DNA of 64,000 nt. Origin: Plazaster borealis. Taxonomy: Eukaryota; Echinodermata; Asteroidea; Forcipulatida; Labidiasteridae. The stretch spans positions 2,494,501 through 2,558,500 of the forward strand of contig CM037473.1 in assembly GCA_021014325.1 (NCBI GenBank), in the 5' to 3' direction. Positions 1-9,400 of this stretch are shown here, in pieces. Each line of letters begins with the position of its first letter. Position 1 is the stretch's first letter. Made by a program: the position numbers and the translations under genes. The notes below the pieces were generated by a model, which was not told the DNA's origin, ran no database searches, and saw only the letters and a program-made list of their open reading frames with translations.

Positions 1-470
1 CAGAGTCTGGTGAAGGTCCTGGAACAGAGTCTAGTGAAGGTCCTGGAGCACCTGAAAGTCCTGGAACAGAGTCTAATGAATGTCCTGGAGTACCTGAAGG
101 TTCTTGAACAGAGTCTGGGGAAGGTCCTGGAACAGAGTCTGGTGAAGGTCCTAGAACACCTGAAGGTTCTGGAACAGAGTCTGGTGAAGGTCCTGGAGCA
201 CCTAAAGTCCCGGAACAGAGTCTGGTGAAGGTCCTGGAACAGAGTCTGGTGAAGGTCCTGGAACACCTGAAGGTCCTGGAACAGAGTCTGGTGAAGGTCC
301 TGGAGCACCTGAAGGTCCTGGAACAGAGTCTGGTGAAGGTCCTGGAACACCTAAAGGTCCTGGAACAGAGTCTGGTGAAGGTCCTGGAACAAAGTCTGGT
401 GAAGGTCCTGGAACATCTGAAGGTCCTGGAACACCTGAAGGTCCTGGAACAGAGTCTGGTGTCTGTTGTT
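1..470. repeat. 24/18-bp coding minisatellite
   Basis: Tandem units of about 24 bp (core GGTCCTGGAACAGAGTCTGG on the plus strand) alternate irregularly with 18-bp units ending in ACACCTGAA. Both unit lengths are multiples of three, so the minus-strand frame is kept across most of the array. The array runs off the left edge of the window. Confidence 0.9.
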
Positions 471-795
471 TTTCCTCTGGTTCTTGTTGCTCAGAAGATG
501 AAAAGGCTGTGAATGGTTCATCACAGAAATCCACAAATTTTAGTTTCTCAGTCTCTCTACCTAGATTCTTGTATGATTCAAATTGTTTAATAATTGGTTT
601 CATAAGATTTGAAGTAGTGCATGTTGCTCGAAGTAGTTCACAGAGAGCATGGATGGTCTTGGCAACTGACTTCCCATGATCACAAAACAAAAGGAGCACA
701 TGTCCTATCTTTAAGTCTTTCCTCTCAGAAGGGGCAGAACTATAAAGTTCCTTAAGATGTTGAAGCGCACGTCCTGATGTTGAAGCCTCAACCGC
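1..795 (-). CDS. Unrecognised open frame with Pro/Gly/Ser repeat tail
   Basis: An open frame runs on the minus strand from 795 to a TAG at 202-204. It gives about 197 codons if it is a splice-acceptor exon starting after the AG at 796-797. The first ~110 residues are non-repetitive, with a stretch reading LLLFCDHGKSVAKTIHALCE. The rest is a minisatellite coding PDSVPGPS (24 nt) and GVPGPS (18 nt) units. The repeat DNA continues to position 1, but a one-base deletion near 208-211, relative to neighbouring units, shifts the frame and creates the stop. I do not recognise the family. The upstream end overlaps a LINE fragment on the other strand, so the acceptor could be accidental. This may be a real terminal exon, a broken gene or a transposon remnant. 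Confidence 0.35.
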
Positions 796-978
796 CTAAG
801 AACTGGCTACGGATGGTGCAGAGTCCTAATGCAGGGGTGGGGTTTCAGAGATGAACAAACAGCATGTGAATGCGGCCAGGAACAGGCAATGGAACACCTG
901 CTAGTCTAACCACTCCTGCCAGAGCCATGCACCCAATATGACGTGGAAGCCGTGAACTGCCGTGCCAGAGCCTGTGTG
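784..978 (+). mobile_element. Degraded LINE ORF2 C-terminal fragment
   Basis: In one plus frame the translation reads NRLRTGYGWCRVLMQGWG, then CECGQEQAMEHLL, then a stop at about 898-900, then PLLPEPCTQYDVE. This resembles the Cys/His-rich tail of non-LTR retrotransposon reverse transcriptases (RLRTG, CxCG, HLL). One in-frame stop and the short length mark it as a dead fragment. The clade cannot be named. Confidence 0.6.
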
Positions 979-1004
979 GAAAACTGGATGGGACTTGTTG
1001 GCGA

Positions 1005-1216
1005 GGGTCCCAGATGGTTGAACAATATTCTAATTGTCGTCCGACAAGGGCTCTGTAGGCTGTAGCTTTGATGCTCTGTTGACAGTGGTGGAAGTTTCTA
1101 CGAAGAGTTTTGTTAGCTTTGGTGACTGTTTTATTGATGTGGTTGTCCCACGACAGTTTGTTGATGATAGTCACTCCCAGATAAGTGTGGCTGTCAAGGT
1201 AACTGCTAATGTCAAA
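1005..1216 (-). mobile_element. Degraded LINE reverse transcriptase fragment
   Basis: The minus-strand translation reads YLGVTIINKLSWDNHINKT, then ATAYRALVGRQLEYCSTIWDP. This is the thumb-side region of a jockey/CR1-like reverse transcriptase (YLGV..., LVRPxLEYxSxIWDP). It is truncated on both sides and lies opposite in orientation to the LINE fragment at 784-978. Confidence 0.75.
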
Positions 1217-1604
1217 CCTCCATCAAAATTGGCCAAGAGGTAGAAAACAAGTACAAAAATATTATTATTGAGGTTTGATAAGGTATTTTACTCACCATGA
1301 ACAAGAACGAACACCAAACTTTGAGTACCTTTTTTTTTAACTTCCAGATGCCACATCCAGAAAATTCGAGAACGAGGTTGAAGCTGAATATGGTATATAA
1401 ATATGCCTTAAAAAAAAAATACTGGTACGGTTAAAAAAGCCCTCAAGCGAAGCGTGAACAAGCGAAGCTTGAACAATTTCAGCAACACTACGGTGTTTTT
1501 GCCACAGTGATTGAACGCGACACGGACACCGCGGCCGGTAAAGACCAGCTGTAATGCAAAGGAATGCCACATACCTACATACTATTTATATATAAGTCAC
1601 AATT
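1217..1604. other. Non-coding interval, no feature recognised
   Basis: No supported gene. The stretch contains short A and T runs and a local duplication of the word AAGCGAAGC around 1445-1470. Confidence 0.5.
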
Positions 1605-1611
1605 GACATGA

Positions 1612-1815
1612 TTGACAGAGCTGCCAACTGAACATACATCTTGGAATCAGGGAGATTGTGTACAACAATCAGGGAGATATTTTTTACGACATAAAAAAAG
1701 GGAAAAAGTTTTCATAATCTGGGAGTTTTTCAAATTTGTTCATCAGAACATGGCAAATTGTTTTATTTTCAGAGAACTTTCTGCAGGAACCAGGGAGAGT
1801 TGCAGCTCTGCAATG
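1612..1815 (+). mobile_element. Palindromic element, AGAGCTGCCAAC family, copy 1
   Basis: The segment opens with CAGAGCTGCCAACT and closes with GGGAGAGTTGCAGCTCTG, which are inverted versions of each other. Internal CAGGGAGAT words recur. A related copy in the opposite orientation lies at 14802-14992. It looks like a small non-autonomous DNA element. Confidence 0.55.
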
Positions 1816-2108
1816 ACAATGTTGGCGAGGGTAAACAAATTAAAAGTCAAACAGTTTACTACTCTAGTAAAAGAAAGCAGGTGCTGGCAAAATATCAACT
1901 TCTTAATAATAATATTATGATTAAAACTAAAAGTTGAATATTAAATAAAAAAGCCAAACAAAAAGCATTTTGAATTTCTGCACTGTTCTGTCATGTCTCA
2001 TGTCTGTGAAGCCAAATGCACAACTGAGTGTAAGGTTTTATAGCTCCATGGTTTAATATGGAGGTAGAAATATAAAAATTACTCAACTATTCACAGACTC
2101 ATCTGCAG
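1816..2108. other. AT-rich spacer, nothing recognised
   Basis: No gene, RNA or repeat boundary could be supported here. Confidence 0.5.
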
Positions 2109-2208
2109 CTATAGACGCAGTAACTGGGGCGCTGTACTCCTTTTTCGAAATTTTGACATCATTTCGAAAAAGGAGTACAGCTCCCCAGTGCAGTTATGGG
2201 TCACTGGG
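2109..2208. mobile_element. Foldback element, AACTGGGGCGCTGTACTCC family
   Basis: About 100 bp that folds on itself. The left arm AACTGGGGCGCTGTACTCC and TTTCGAAAT is mirrored by ATTTCGAAA and GGAGTACAGC on the right. Related arms occur at 3325-3356 and 5070-5154. Confidence 0.65.
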
Positions 2209-2357
2209 TCACTGCTGCAGCTCCTGACTAGTGACTGAGTCCTACACCTGCCTACGATTACGAAGTCCTTTCCTCCTTTTATTTTACGGAGTCAATTATG
2301 CATTAACTTTTGTAACTCGATATCCTAATTTATGGAAGAAAATATTAAAGTCGGAGT

Positions 2358-2472
2358 AACTATAGAATGCAGGGCCACTTGGTGTGTGGACTATATTTCC
2401 CTTTGTTAAACAATCCCTCTTCACCAGTGTGTTCTTATATACAGCTCTGAAGTGGCCCTGCATTCTATAGTT
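2358..2472. mobile_element. Small inverted-repeat element
   Basis: A 23-bp arm starting AACTATAGAATGCAGGGCC at 2358-2380 is perfectly mirrored at 2450-2472, with about 69 bp between the arms. This is a MITE-like structure. No duplicated target site was resolved. Confidence 0.65.
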
Positions 2473-2642
2473 GAGCTTTAAAGTCTTACCCTTTTCCCGA
2501 CCAACTTTCGATAGAAAAGAAAGACAGCTGGCACATTTCACATTTACTCGAACCGCATCAAGTTATTTAGCCGAAACCTAGAGCTTTGTGCTCAATAAAA
2601 ATAATAATACCGTTTATTACCGTCACTACATGTCAGTCTTAT

Positions 2643-2852
2643 AGGGCCCTGTCACACGAGGCAACTTTTACAGGCAACTTGGAGGCAACCGTGCTTGCTA
2701 CAGGACCACTTTGGTAGCACATGAGTCATTTTTCAAACAATGTCTTACGATTCCCAAGAATAATATGTGAACATTCAACTGGGAATGCCTTTTCTTCTTG
2801 GAGATTGCCTGGAACTGGTTGCCTGTAAATTGCCTCGTGTGACATGGTTTCT
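2643..2852. mobile_element. MITE with TGTCACACGAGGCAA ends
   Basis: The left end reads CCCTGTCACACGAGGCAACT and ACAGGCAAC. The right end reads GTTGCCTGTAAATTGCCTCG and TGTGACATGG, an imperfect inverted copy. The span is about 210 bp with no coding capacity. Confidence 0.65.
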
Positions 2853-3308
2853 ACTGTTTTGAACGCTGGCGTGGAATGCCCTCACACAACATCCACTCAT
2901 GCGCGCGTAGCAGAGAATGTGCTGATAATGTGTGTGACGGTCGTATACGATAACTGACGGTAATTGATAATGTTGCGGTCAACTCAACATTGGCGTTACT
3001 TCAGTCCGGTGACTGGTCATGTGACCAGTGTAAAACGGACACGTGGGTGTGGAGAGAAATTGAGTGAAACAAAACACCACTTGACACATACATCAGGTAA
3101 GGAAATAAAACTCCAGATTTATACGATCATGTTTACACAGACGTTGTTGTGTTTTGATGTGATGTGATGTTGCAGTGGGCTGGCATGTAATGACCTGGGT
3201 GTGGTCAGGCCCGCGAGAACTCAATTTGGCATGGGGTGCTGGTATTTTTTGAGTTGAAAGACAATTGGCGAGCGCGAAGCGCGAAGCCACACGGCTTGGG
3301 GTCTGGGG
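2853..3308. other. Intergenic spacer, nothing recognised
   Basis: No gene could be supported. The stretch contains the short direct repeat GTGATGTGATGT near 3158-3170 and otherwise looks unique. Confidence 0.5.
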
Positions 3309-3358
3309 CCCGCTTAAGGGCCCCAGTAGACCCAGTAACTGGGGCACTGTACTCCTTA
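3309..3358 (+). mobile_element. Foldback-family terminus, half copy
   Basis: GGGCCCCAGTAGACCCAGTA and AACTGGGGCACTGTACTCC match, in inverted orientation, the right end at 5105-5154. It may be a solo arm, or the left end of a longer 3309-5154 element. Confidence 0.5.
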
Positions 3359-3439
3359 TATACGCCTGCTGGCTTCTTGACATGTCGAAGATGCAACATC
3401 AGGCATTTAAATGGCAAGTTGCACTTGTATTACAAAAAT

Positions 3440-3842
3440 TTGTCGTTTTTTGCATTTTTTCTAGGTACAAAAAAATATGTCATACTGTCAGGGCCATAAA
3501 AAAATTTGCCCGCCGAAAAAAAAAGTTTCAATTTTTTTTTTCAATTCAATTATTCAAATCAAAAAAATCATGTGACTTAAAAATCTGCTGGGGAAAAAAA
3601 TACAAAGGCTTAAAGAAGAAGTGCCCCATATCATTTTCTCCTTCTATCATAAATTTTTTTATAATTTTTAATTTTTTATTTTAAAATTTAATTAATTTTT
3701 AAACATTGGTAAAATATTCAAATATCACTGTATATTGATATATATTATTATAAAAATATAAAAAAAAAAAAAAAAAAAAAAAAAAACACAAAAAAAAAAA
3801 AAAAATTTTAATTATTAAATTTTTATTTTTTAAATTTTTTTT

Positions 3843-3875
<33 letters not shown>

Positions 3876-3935
3876 AAATTTAAAAAATTAAAAAAAAAAA
3901 ATTTTATATAAAATATAAACATTTTACATAAAATG
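3440..3935. repeat. Extreme AT-rich low-complexity tract
   Basis: Long A and T homopolymer runs (for example 3756-3804 and 3840-3871) alternate with TTTAAATTTT blocks. This is low-complexity DNA without coding signal and is assembly-prone. Confidence 0.85.
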
Positions 3936-4227
3936 AACACAGCACAGCGTCTCACAGAACACACTTCACAGTCAGATCACTGCTTCTTCCTTGGCTTCAC
4001 TCTTCTCCTTTCTCACCTTTCAACTCTCAAAAACAGAAAACTCAAAAAACGGGGGACGCTATTGAAGTCATCGAAGAAAAGATCAGTGGTGTGAAAGTTT
4101 GGTGTGAAATCATCATTTAATATATTTTTTTTATATATTTTTAATAAATTCTTATATTATACTCACGATTTTGTATTGTGCTGCAAATTTACGTTTTTTG
4201 TGAAGCCGATCTGAGCATATCGGTAAA

Positions 4228-4256
4228 ACCATGGAGGTAGGAATACCCTCCATGGT
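4228..4256. repeat. Short perfect hairpin
   Basis: ACCATGGAGG is followed after about eight bases by CCTCCATGGT. It is a compact inverted repeat with no obvious terminator role in a eukaryotic intergenic region. Confidence 0.6.
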
Positions 4257-4372
4257 AAAACCGCCATGGCATCCAGCGCTCAGCTGTATATGATGGCCAT
4301 GAAGGAAGGGACATCTCATATTGCAAATAATTATGTGCGCAGACTTGTGCGATGTCGTGAAATTAATCGCGA

Positions 4373-4890
4373 ATATCGTCACCGTTTTCACAAAGAGCCA
4401 CATATCTTAAAATGACAAATATACTAGTAGGGGGCCTTTATCTCAATGAATGCATTTTTGCGTTTTCACAAACAGCCATCGGCCCAAAAATGCATTGTAA
4501 TGCATTGCAACAAATGTAGGTCAAATCGTTTTTCCGTTTTCACGAAGAGCCACTTATGTCAGCGCGCGTGTGATCACGTGACATACGCGCCCCTTTCCTA
4601 TGTAAAAACGCGTTAACCAGTTGGATGTTTAAGTAGGTCAACTCACTTTTTCGATTTCACGAAGAGCCCTGTATCTTTGACTAATTACTATGGCAATTAG
4701 CCAATATATTTAACGAAATTAATTAGTCATAGGGAGGTTAACTTATTCAGAATCATATGAGAGGTCTTTGAATGCAAACCGTGGCTTTAGTATTGCAGAT
4801 TTTGCAGTTTTAAGCCAAGCACAGTGTAAAATGTAAATCTCAATCAAGCGTATGGACATATGTGGCTCTTCGTGAAAACGGTGACGATAT
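4373..4890. mobile_element. Element with 33-bp GAAGAGCCACATAT inverted ends
   Basis: A 33-bp arm beginning ATATCGTCACCGTTTTCAC at 4373-4405 is mirrored at 4858-4890 with about one mismatch. The flanks carry a long direct repeat (GTGCGCAGACTTGTGC and TGTCGTGAAATTAATCG) at 4334-4371 and 4891-4927. Extra CACGAAGAGCC words occur inside, near 4541 and 4659. Confidence 0.6.
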
Positions 4891-5069
4891 GTGCGCAGAC
4901 TTGTGCAATGTCGTGAAATTAATCGTGAAGATGTGCGCAAACTTGTCATACTTGTGCGCTAGTCATGTAGGGTAGTAGTCATTGTTGACATCCAAAGATA
5001 TTTTGTTGGGTATTTTTTGTCGTTCTGAGGCATTTTCACAGCCAATTGAAGATCCTTCAGGGAAAATAC

Positions 5070-5155
5070 GATAAGCTGGGGCGCTAGTACGACCGGTAAT
5101 GTCAAAATTTTAACAAAGGAGGAGCAGCGCCCCAGTTACTGGGTCTAGGGCCCCA
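5070..5155 (-). mobile_element. Foldback element, AACTGGGGC family, copy 3
   Basis: GGGGCGCTAGTACGACCGG and GTCAAAATTTT lead into GGAGGAGCAGCGCCCCAGTT and ACTGGGTCTAGGGCCCC. The two ends are inverted and match the 2109-2208 copy, including the central AATTTTGACAT word. Confidence 0.6.
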
Positions 5156-6323
5156 GAAGCTTTCGGGTCCTATAGATGCTCTGTCATGCCATCATAGAGA
5201 ATGGTCATGCAATCTGAGCCACTATTTGGCACGTAAATGTCCCCTCTTTAGGGCGGGATATTATTAATATTAGTGTATTTGCAAAATGATTATACCCACA
5301 ATGAATTTTTCACGAGGCGAATCTGGGTGAAATGGATAAGCCAGATTTCACTGAGTGATTATATTCGACAATGCACGACGATCGGAACGCATTTCATGTT
5401 AATTTTGTTTAACTCACACATAGATCCTTGTCATTCAAAATATTTTTTAATATAACCAACCCACCTTCTGAAAATTCTATAATTTTTTTTTAATAGAAAA
5501 ACAAGAAAAAAAACACCTGACTGTGTCGGCCGTGACATGACCCTGCCTCGTTTGGTTAAACGGGCGGGAACAATTGTTTTGGAAACCACACTGCGAATAG
5601 TCTCCTATATTATGCCTTCTCCAAACTTTGGCTTGGGCTCATCAACTTTGGAGCGGTGTACATTCTGCAAAGTGTTTCCAATATCAAATGGAACCGGAGC
5701 CGAAGCCCAAGCCGAGGTTTGAAAAGAAATCCCTTCAATAGACTCTTAGTCTTACATTAAATTTTGGCGCGTCGCGGGCAGTATAAAGCAAACTTTTTAA
5801 GCCCGGCAGTACAAAGCAAGTGCTGTACGCCCTGCTGCCATTTCTAGGGACGCTGGCAGTGCAAGGTTTTGTACACAAAGACATGAGGAAACTGCCTCTT
5901 TTGAAAAATTGGACTATAAGCCGAAAAATCCCTGTCAACCCCGTTCAATCGTGCATTGTATGCATTTCTTACAGAGAATACGTAGGGGAGCCTAGATACA
6001 AACATAAAGGGATGGCCAACCAGCCGACCAGGCACACATAACAAAAATTGGGCATATCACAGTGTATGATAATGCTGGTCGTGGTCCGGGTCAGCTTGGT
6101 GCCGAATATGATTTTTTGTTGCAAAGACTTGATGTCATTTGAAAGTCATTCCCTCTTTGGCTGGAGATCTCTATGAAAATAGAACAAGATAGTGACATTT
6201 AAAAGCAAAAAGAAGAACCACTAAAAATAGAAACCCGATAAGAACTCAGGTTGATACAATATAACTTTTGACCTGTTTAAAAGCTAATTGTTTGAATGTA
6301 CATGTACTCCTTCTGTTTCTTAG
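5156..6323. other. PTRH2 upstream region
   Basis: The region upstream of the first PTRH2 coding exon. A splice acceptor (TTCTTAG, ending 6323) lies just before the start-codon exon, so a non-coding 5' exon and the promoter are expected somewhere in or before this interval. I could not place a promoter. An inverted repeat (CTTTGGCTTGGGCTC against GAAGCCCAAGCCGAGG) spans 5622-5723. Confidence 0.4.
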
Positions 6324-6482
6324 ATTTTAAGAAAGATGGTGAAGATCGAAGATGTCATGAGTCCAATGACCTTTAACCTCATGATGAGCATGGGTGCAGG
6401 GGTCATACTGGGCTGGTTGGTTAAGGGAAAGTACGGACGTCAAGTTGAGCTTCGTAACGAGCTGCCAACTGAGGAGGAAAAT
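6324..6482 (+). CDS. PTRH2: PTRH2 coding exon 1
   Basis: The acceptor AG is at 6322-6323 and the ATG at 6336, preceded by AAGAAAG; 6324-6335 is 5' UTR. It codes 49 residues including the membrane anchor ([18 protein letters not shown]) and ends GAAAAT before GTAAGT, in phase 0. The start is chosen because it is the first ATG after the acceptor and gives the expected anchor. Confidence 0.93.
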
Positions 6483-9400
6483 GTAAGTCCCCCCCCCTCC
6501 CCCCCGAACTCAAGCTCTGGTGTTTCTGATCAGCAGAGTGTGGGTTCGAGTCCGTGTCATGACACTTGTATCTTTGAGCAAGATGCTTTACCATAATTGC
6601 TTTGTCCTTCGGATGGGACATTAAACCGTAGGTCTTGTGTACTAGGATTGGTAGTGCATGTAAAAGAACCCAGAACACTACCATGGAAGAGTAGGGGTTA
6701 ACCCATGATGTTTCTGGTTTACATAGCAAGCACCCTTGTTTATACAGGTTTCCTCAGGCTTGCGAGCTACAGTGATTAAGTTCACTTATGAGGCATCTAT
6801 GGTTTCATTACCAGAAAAATATAATAATGAAAATAACTGGGGGGTTTTCAGAACCACCACAACTCAGAGACAGATTTCATGTACATGATTTTGCAGAAAA
6901 CCTTTGCAAGATTGTATTTCCACCATGCAAAGTGTCAAATCCCACTTATTTACTGAATTTATTTTTTCGTTGGTCTATACCTGCAGATGAGTGTTATGGG
7001 AGAAACAGGTGAATATAAATTGGTGTTAGTGGTGAGGACAGACTTGAAGATGGGTAAAGGAAAAGTGGCTGCACAGGTCAGTATTAAGGGCTTGAATTTT
7101 ACACTGGACCACAGGCCCGAGGCCAGTGGTTTTACCCTTGATTCTTACCCAGCTTTGAGCCCCAATGACGACTTTTAAATAGTCGACCAAAAACACACAA
7201 AAACACGCATTCTATTTTTTACATCCCTGTGGAGACATCTTTTGTTCTTTCCTTTGTCCCTGTAGTTAAGAACCTCCCATAGACTTTGTACACAAAATTC
7301 CTTGTGGAGCACCCAAGTCTTTAGAATTCCCCTATGGAGACCTTTTGTTTTCCCTTTTCTGTTTTGTTGTTTGTTCTTTGTGCTAGTGAATATGAAGGCA
7401 CTCGAGCTTGTCACAAAGGTCATTTGTTATAAAGCTGTAGTTTTGTCCATGTTCATTCTCCATGTTCATTCTCCAAAGAGAAAGATCGGATCTTTCTACT
7501 GATGGTAAAATACAATAAAGTTGCTATTATAGAATCCGTTCAAATTGGAGTTGAAAGATCTGAAATGGCAAACACCTACGGAGCGCCATAAGGTTGTGTA
7601 CAAAAAAGTGTTTGAGTTTACAGAGCACACTGAGGAAACAAAGACCAAGAACTTGAACATTTAATTGGTTGATCTCAAAGATTTTTTGATTAAATGAAAG
7701 GAAACTCAATATGTAAGACATTTTGTATTACTTACTTAATGTATTATGCTCTAAAATGAAACCTTCAAGGTAATAATAGAGTTTGTAAAATTGACCTTTG
7801 AACACAAGCTTTCTGTTGTGTGAGAATGTGTGCTTAATGCTTGGTCAAACCATGGAGGAAGAAAATAGAAGGAGTCACATCGCCCAGCCTCTTATCTCAT
7901 AACCAATTAGCACTTCGAAGTGGCCCATTGGAAAAAAGTTAGGGACGCGCGCTGCGTGCCCCCGCACGCGACAAACCCCTTGTGTACAATGTCTTTTGCT
8001 GCTCAGCCTGCTGGCAGCAGGCCTACATAATTGGAGGGAAGAAATCTGTAAACAAACGAATAAACACAAAACACATGCGCACTACTATTAGCGGGCTTTT
8101 TACATTGTGCAGTTCATTGTTTTCAACAGCAATTTGTGATCAAGCAAGTCATTGTACCAGACAATATTCAAATCTTATTTGCAAATGACTTATTGGGAAA
8201 CGAGAAGGTTAATAAACCATTTATTGTATAATTTCTTCACTGTAAACAGTGTAGCCACGCAGCAGTGTCTTGCTACAAGCAGCTTGCAAGACGGAATCCA
8301 GAGATGTTAAAAGAGTGGGAGCACTACGGTCAACCCAAGGTGGTTGTCAAAGCACCGGATGAAGAAGCATTGTAAGCACATTCTAAATACTCATTGCGTT
8401 GTGTCGGTACAAAAAAGTTGTATCTCCTAAAATAGCACTTACGTTATGCACGAGTTTGAAATTGTCAATACGTCAAATTCCGCTTAAAGGCACTGAACAC
8501 GTTTGGTAATTGTCAAAGACCAGTGTTCTCACTTGGTGTATCCCAACACATGCATAAAATAACAAGCCTGTTAAAATTCGGGCTCAATTGGTCATCGAAG
8601 TTGCAAGAAAATGATGAAAGAAAAAACACCCTTGTTGTACAAATTTGTGTGCTTTCAGATAGGAATAAAAACTTCTTGCAAGAAGTTTTTATTATTTTAG
8701 TGAGAAATTGCCTCTTTCTCAAAAACTACGTAATTCAGATGGAGTTGTTTCCTCCAGTGTTTTATACTATCTACAGCTCTCCGTTGCTTGTTACCAAGTA
8801 AGTTTTTATGCTAATATTTGTTTTGAGTCATTACCAAACGTGTACGATATCTTTAAGATAGCCCGAAAGTACACACAAAACAAGTACGCGCTGAGATACA
8901 ATGTTTTCGCACGGAGCATTTTCAGTGGAGATACAGCATTTTTGCAAAATCGAGAAACAGCCACTGACAAGACCACTGGATAGTTTCATTCTTTTAATTT
9001 GTGCCTTTGGAGTATCCATCTTTGAATCTTGTAAATACTGTACAGAATTGCCATTTAGTCCTAAGAGGGTGTCCACAACATTAGTAAGATTGAAAATATA
9101 AATGAGCACAGATTTACACATAATTTACATGGTATAAAGATGGTCATGGATCATGGTGGAATACTTCCCTTGTAACCTGAAAGGCTATAGTTTTTGAGAA
9201 ATTAGTAAAACAATTTGTTTTAATACCACAAGTCAAAAACCTGATGTTTGAAAACTGTGAAAACATATAAGGGGATTTTTTCACTATTTTTCACGATTGA
9301 GCTAAAACTTTCACAGGTTTGTTATTTCATGTGTATGTTGGGTCACATAAAGTGCGGTTACTGGTCTTTGACTACATTAGTAATGTTAGCCGCAAGCTTT

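Noticed and set aside
10..512. Plus-strand repetitive frames reading KVLEQSLVKVLEHL
   Set aside because: They are shadows of the minisatellite. The minus frame has non-repetitive flanking coding sequence, the plus frame does not.
3236..3684. Open frames over the low-complexity start of the AT-rich tract
   Set aside because: They overlap a foldback arm and A-rich DNA and have no domain resemblance.
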